Assembly: GCA_025456385.1 (NCBI GenBank)
Contig: JALOKS010000003.1
Span: 1 to 33,227, forward strand
DNA length: 33,227 nucleotides
Reading direction: 5' to 3'
Origin: Thermoanaerobaculales bacterium
GTDB taxonomy: Bacteria > Acidobacteriota > Thermoanaerobaculia > Thermoanaerobaculales > Sulfomarinibacteraceae
Shown: in pieces, positions 30,831 through 33,227 of the stretch
Layout: each line of letters opens with the position of its first letter
Position numbering within the stretch: position 1 is the stretch's first letter
Program-made: the position numbers and the translations under genes
Notes under the pieces: generated by a model
Databases searched by the model: none
What the model was told of the DNA's origin: nothing
The model's input: the letters and a program-made list of their open reading frames with translations, nothing else

Positions 30831-32596
30831 ACATGGACCGGCGCAACCGGGTGGCCCAGTGGGTCTTCGACTCGCGCGCGATCCTCGGCCGCTTCCATCT
30901 CTGGCTCGAGGACGTCGAGCTCGCCTACACCGGCTCGAGGGCGCGCCGCGATCTGAGCTTCGTCGGCGGCTCGCTGGAGCGCGCCTTCGTGGTCGCCACG
31001 GCGGTGACCGCCCTCGGCACCCGCCTCTTCGGGCGCTGGGGCGAGGGCGCCGGCCTCGACAAGGCGGGCATCAACCGCGTCAAGAAGGACGCTGACGCGG
31101 TCTCGGCCTACGCCATGTCGGAGGCGCTCTGGTACCTGACCCGGAGCCTGCCCGAGAACCACGCCGTGATGGTCTCCCTCGGCGAGGGTCTGATGCCCAA
31201 GGCGGGCGAGACCCCCGAGATGGGCTCCAACCCGCTGCTCGGCTTCGGTCGGGTCTACGCGCGGCCGCAGGTCGCCCGCTTCCTCGACCGCCGCGTGCAC
31301 CGCCTCGTCAACGACCCGGGCTACGAGTGGCCCGACTTCTGGCGCGACCTGCAGGAGGCCGGCATCACGGTCTGGGGCGCCGCCGTCGACACCCTCGAGA
31401 ACACCTCGCGCTTCGTCAAGGGCAGCCCGAGCGGGCCGATGACGGTCCTCCACCTCTTCGACCAGCCCCTCAAGGTGGCGCGGCCCTACGAGGGCTACAT
31501 GGGCAACCTCGTGCTGCCGCGCCAGGTCGTCGAGAGGGCCGCCGAGCGCTCCCTGCTCATCGACTACCGGACGCCGCGCGCCAAGGTCATGGAGGCGATC
31601 GAGGACGCCTACCCCGGGATCACGCCGGAGCGGGTCCACGTCTGGACCCTCGGCGGCCGCTCGCGCGAGCAGCGGCTGCGCGTCCTCTGGGACGAGTGGC
31701 GTGGTCTCGGCGTGCACGTCGTCGAGGACGACTGGCGGATGCCGGGAACGGAGCTGCCGATCTTCACCGAGTCGGGCACCTACGCCCCGGTGTTCCGCGT
31801 CGGTCCTTTCACCGCCGAGGACGGCAGCCAGCACCTCTTCATCTGCGACGGCTACGCGGCCTCCGCCGAGGCGATGCAGGCGGCGAGCCTCGACCCGATC
31901 CTCGACCTGACGACCTCGATGTGCCTCTTCTCCTCGAGCTTCACCGCATCCGCCGACCGCGAGCGCGCGCTCATCGCCCTCGACCCCGAGGCCGCGGACT
32001 TCGCGTCACGGCTCGCCGCGACCATCGGCGGTGAGCTTTCGGGCACGCTCGTCGAGGCCTACCGCAGCAGCCTGCGCTCGGCTCGCGCGGCGGGCATGCC
32101 CGTGCACCGGCGCACCATCACCGCCGACGACTTCTTCCCGCTCAAGGAGTGGCGGGTGCTCGCCCTCGCCGGCTACATGCTGCCCGACCCCTACACCGGC
32201 TGCGGCGGCGTCGAGCAGGTGGCCGAGGACGTCTACCGGGTCACCACCAGGGCGGCGACCCGGCGCGGCATGGTCGACGTCAGCCTCGACCTGCGCCTGA
32301 TGGAGCCGGTGGACGAGATGCGGATGGTCTTCTCGCCCCTCCTCGACCGCTTCTACGCCGGCCAGGACCACCGCACGCGGGCCGTGAAGATCTCGGACTC
32401 GGGCCGCATCCGCAACGAGCTCCAGACCCTGTGCTCGGAGGCCATCGAGTACCTGCCCGGCGACCACATGATGGTGCACTTCGACCAGGTGGACGACGCC
32501 GTCCTGCCGCAGGACAAGAAGGAGCTGATCCGCCAGGTCCTGCGCTGGTACAAGCGCGAGCACCCGCTGTGGTTCGAGTGGCTGGAGCTGGAGTAG
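30827..32596 (+). CDS. Large protein of unknown function
   Basis: 589 residues; the ATG at 30827 follows GGGGGGTGGCGG. I do not recognise the family. No signal peptide or transmembrane helix is apparent, so it is probably cytoplasmic. Notable stretches: LSFVGGSLERAFVVATAVTALGTRLFGRWGEG, KKDADAVSAYAMSEALWYLTRSLPENHAVMVSLGEGLMPK, LHLFDQPLKVARPYEGYMGNLVLPR, VHVWTLGGRSREQRLRVLWDEWRGLGVHVVEDDW, HLFICDGYAASAEAMQAAS, PLKEWRVLALAGYMLPDPYTGCGGVEQVAEDVYRVTTRAA and the C-terminal LVRWY-like QVLRWYKREHPLWFEWLELE. The residue use and codon pattern are those of a real, conserved gene. It stands after the deoxysugar reductases with its own putative promoter, and a repeat-rich gap follows, so context gives no function. 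Confidence 0.9.
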   Translation: MNMDRRNRVAQWVFDSRAILGRFHLWLEDVELAYTGSRARRDLSFVGGSLERAFVVATAVTALGTRLFGRWGEGAGLDKAGINRVKKDADAVSAYAMSEALWYLTRSLPENHAVMVSLGEGLMPKAGETPEMGSNPLLGFGRVYARPQVARFLDRRVHRLVNDPGYEWPDFWRDLQEAGITVWGAAVDTLENTSRFVKGSPSGPMTVLHLFDQPLKVARPYEGYMGNLVLPRQVVERAAERSLLIDYRTPRAKVMEAIEDAYPGITPERVHVWTLGGRSREQRLRVLWDEWRGLGVHVVEDDWRMPGTELPIFTESGTYAPVFRVGPFTAEDGSQHLFICDGYAASAEAMQAASLDPILDLTTSMCLFSSSFTASADRERALIALDPEAADFASRLAATIGGELSGTLVEAYRSSLRSARAAGMPVHRRTITADDFFPLKEWRVLALAGYMLPDPYTGCGGVEQVAEDVYRVTTRAATRRGMVDVSLDLRLMEPVDEMRMVFSPLLDRFYAGQDHRTRAVKISDSGRIRNELQTLCSEAIEYLPGDHMMVHFDQVDDAVLPQDKKELIRQVLRWYKREHPLWFEWLELE

Positions 32597-32599
32597 GGC

Positions 32600-32618
32600 A
32601 TTTCGGATTTCGGATTCC
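32600..32618 (+). repeat. Short heptad array (ATTTCGG)
   Basis: ATTTCGG, ATTTCGG and a partial third unit ATTCC, starting 3 bp after the stop of the 589-residue protein gene. Same 7-bp period and same position just after a stop codon as the GGAATTC array at 26561. Confidence 0.5.
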
Positions 32619-32631
32619 CACCCATCCGCGC

Positions 32632-32768
32632 GAACCACAGAGGCACGGAGTCCACAGAGAAACCACAGAGAGCGACCGAGACCTCGCACGAAGATGATCT
32701 TCGGATGGTCGTGCGATGGGTTAGAAAACCCTCTGTGCGGCTCTGTGTACTTTGTGCCTCTGTGGTTC
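32632..32768. repeat. Large imperfect palindrome built from ACCACAGAG/CTCTGTGG units
   Basis: The left arm 32632-32672 (GAACCACAGAGGCAC...CACAGAGAG) is complementary, with scattered mismatches, to the right arm 32728-32768 (CTCTGTGCGG...CCTCTGTGGTTC). Inside are a nested 7-bp pair CGCACGA/TCGTGCG and a central perfect GAAGATGATCTTC. The whole 137 bp could fold as one long stem. Units of this ACCACAGAGGCAC type recur in intergenic regions of many bacterial genomes; whether it is mobile is unknown. Confidence 0.75.
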
Positions 32769-32862
32769 AAAGGACTCTTCGATCGGTGTCAACGACCCGG
32801 AGGTGACCAGGCCACGGCTTACACGCCCTGCATCCGGGCTCGAAGACGGGTACGGAGACGGG

Positions 32863-32973
32863 GACGGTTCACTGCCACGGCTTACTGCCCCTGACCCTGC
32901 AGCTGTCACTGCCAATCTGGCACGGTCCACTGCCACGGCTCACCGCCCTCTGACCCTGCAGCTGTCACTGCCA
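32863..32973 (+). repeat. Two direct repeats of about 50 bp, period 58 bp
   Basis: Copy 1 (32863-32914) and copy 2 (32921-32973) share CACTGCCACGGCT, then a variable stretch, then CTGACCCTGCAGCTGTCACT and GCCA. A third, partial copy (GCTGTCACTGAGCC) begins at 32980, and CCACGGCTTAC also occurs at 32812. The copies differ by a few substitutions and one indel, so the duplication is not very recent. Confidence 0.75.
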
Positions 32974-33000
32974 TCTTCCGCTGTCACTGAGCCCGAATCC

Positions 33001-33032
33001 CGGCACGGAGACGGAGACGGAAACGGGCACGG
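33001..33032 (+). repeat. Simple GGAGAC/GGCACG run
   Basis: GGCACGGAGACGGAGACGGAAACGGGCACGGG: near-6-bp repeats. A similar run (GACGGGTACGGAGACGGGGACGG) is at 32845-32867, just before the direct repeats, so the two runs bracket them. Confidence 0.6.
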
Positions 33033-33081
33033 GTCGCAGCCATGGCATCCATCCCGTGCAGTTCCGGATGGGGCGAGCGTT

Positions 33082-33227
33082 CTACCGTGGAGCGTCCGCG
33101 CGGCTGACCTGCAAGGTCTCGAGGGTCGCCCTGAGATCGGGGTCCATGCGGGTGGGCCGGCCGGTGCGGTTGTCGACGCAGGCGAGCACCGTCAGCGCCT
33201 CGGCCGCGAGCTCGCCCGAGGCCTCGA
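33082..33227 (-). CDS. Acyl-CoA thioesterase-like protein, C-terminal end (5' end outside window)
   Basis: Partial: the last 47 codons, stopping at TAG (33084-33082). The visible part ASGELAAEALTVLACVDNRTGRPTRMDPDLRATLETLQ has the hot-dog thioesterase ending in which a late strand (A-x-x-x-x-V-x-V-D) is followed by T-G-R-P-x-R-x-P and a helix. This is typical of YbgC/FadM-type 4HBT thioesterases, which hydrolyse acyl-CoA or related thioesters. The catalytic Asp or Glu lies in the missing part, so substrate and activity cannot be judged. It is convergent with the 589-residue protein gene across the repeat-rich gap. Confidence 0.75.
   Translation of the reverse strand, partial: EASGELAAEALTVLACVDNRTGRPTRMDPDLRATLETLQVSRADAPR

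Larger units (their letters stand above)
32597..33081. other. Gene-free, repeat-rich stretch
   Basis: 485 bp between the 589-residue protein gene and a convergent thioesterase gene. It holds a short heptad array, a large imperfect palindrome of CACAGAG-type units, a pair of about 50-bp direct repeats and GGAGAC-type simple runs, each listed separately. No frame has coding character and no RNA gene was recognised. No clear intrinsic terminator for either flanking gene was found. Confidence 0.7.

Noticed and set aside
32863..32973. CRISPR array
   Set aside because: Only two full units with an intervening stretch of 6-7 bp, and mismatches between copies; no cas genes.

Overview
The window is a GC-rich bacterial chromosome segment (about 70% G+C by eye) with tightly packed, metabolically ordinary genes. 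The protein repertoire includes a hybrid type II secretion/type IV pilus assembly operon with PilM-N-O-P in place of GspL-M-C, a lipobox secretin with a cohesin-like C-terminus, and a PilP/GspC protein with a long Pro/Thr linker. Together these point to Acidobacteriota, perhaps a Thermoanaerobaculia/Holophagae-type lineage. This is inference from gene content; no rRNA or other phylogenetic marker is present. No phage, insertion sequence, CRISPR array, tRNA or rRNA was seen.

Bases 1-10311 (minus strand): one long operon, read right to left. It begins with an ECF sigma factor and a zinc-finger anti-sigma factor, then a small exported secretin-N-like protein, GspF, GspE, PilM, PilN, PilO, PilP/GspC, the secretin GspD and a pseudopilin cut by the window edge. 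Most junctions are 4-nt ATGA/GTGA overlaps, so the genes are probably translationally coupled.

Bases 10312-10672: a divergent region with two strong palindromes, then a 73-residue gene that ordinary gene finding misses. It encodes a SelW/Rdx-family protein whose CxxU motif uses an in-frame TGA. A SECIS-like hairpin lies just downstream of that TGA. This is the most interesting item in the window and implies that the organism decodes selenocysteine.

Bases 10673-18589 (minus strand): ribBA (riboflavin), a 331-bp gene-free gap with inverted 7-bp repeat arrays, mfd, two parvulin-type chaperone genes (a lipoprotein and a SurA-like protein), and a YhaM-like OB-HD nuclease.

Bases 18743-28191 (mostly plus strand): a NifS-type cysteine desulfurase, a NamZ/DUF1343 protein (minus), exported MsrA and MsrB, D-Ala-D-Ala ligase, a malic enzyme-phosphotransacetylase fusion, a two-CBS protein, a CsgG-family exported protein and a small exported unknown protein. 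Bases 28202-33227: folE (minus), rmlD-like and rmd-like deoxysugar reductases, a 589-residue protein I do not recognise, a 485-bp repeat-rich gap, and the end of a thioesterase gene (minus).

Promoter pattern: several first genes have a TANNNT hexamer only 5-9 nt before the start codon and no Shine-Dalgarno sequence, which suggests leaderless mRNAs. At three of these the hexamer directly abuts a perfect or near-perfect palindrome. Two other genes have a short upstream frame that ends in an ATGA overlap with the main start.
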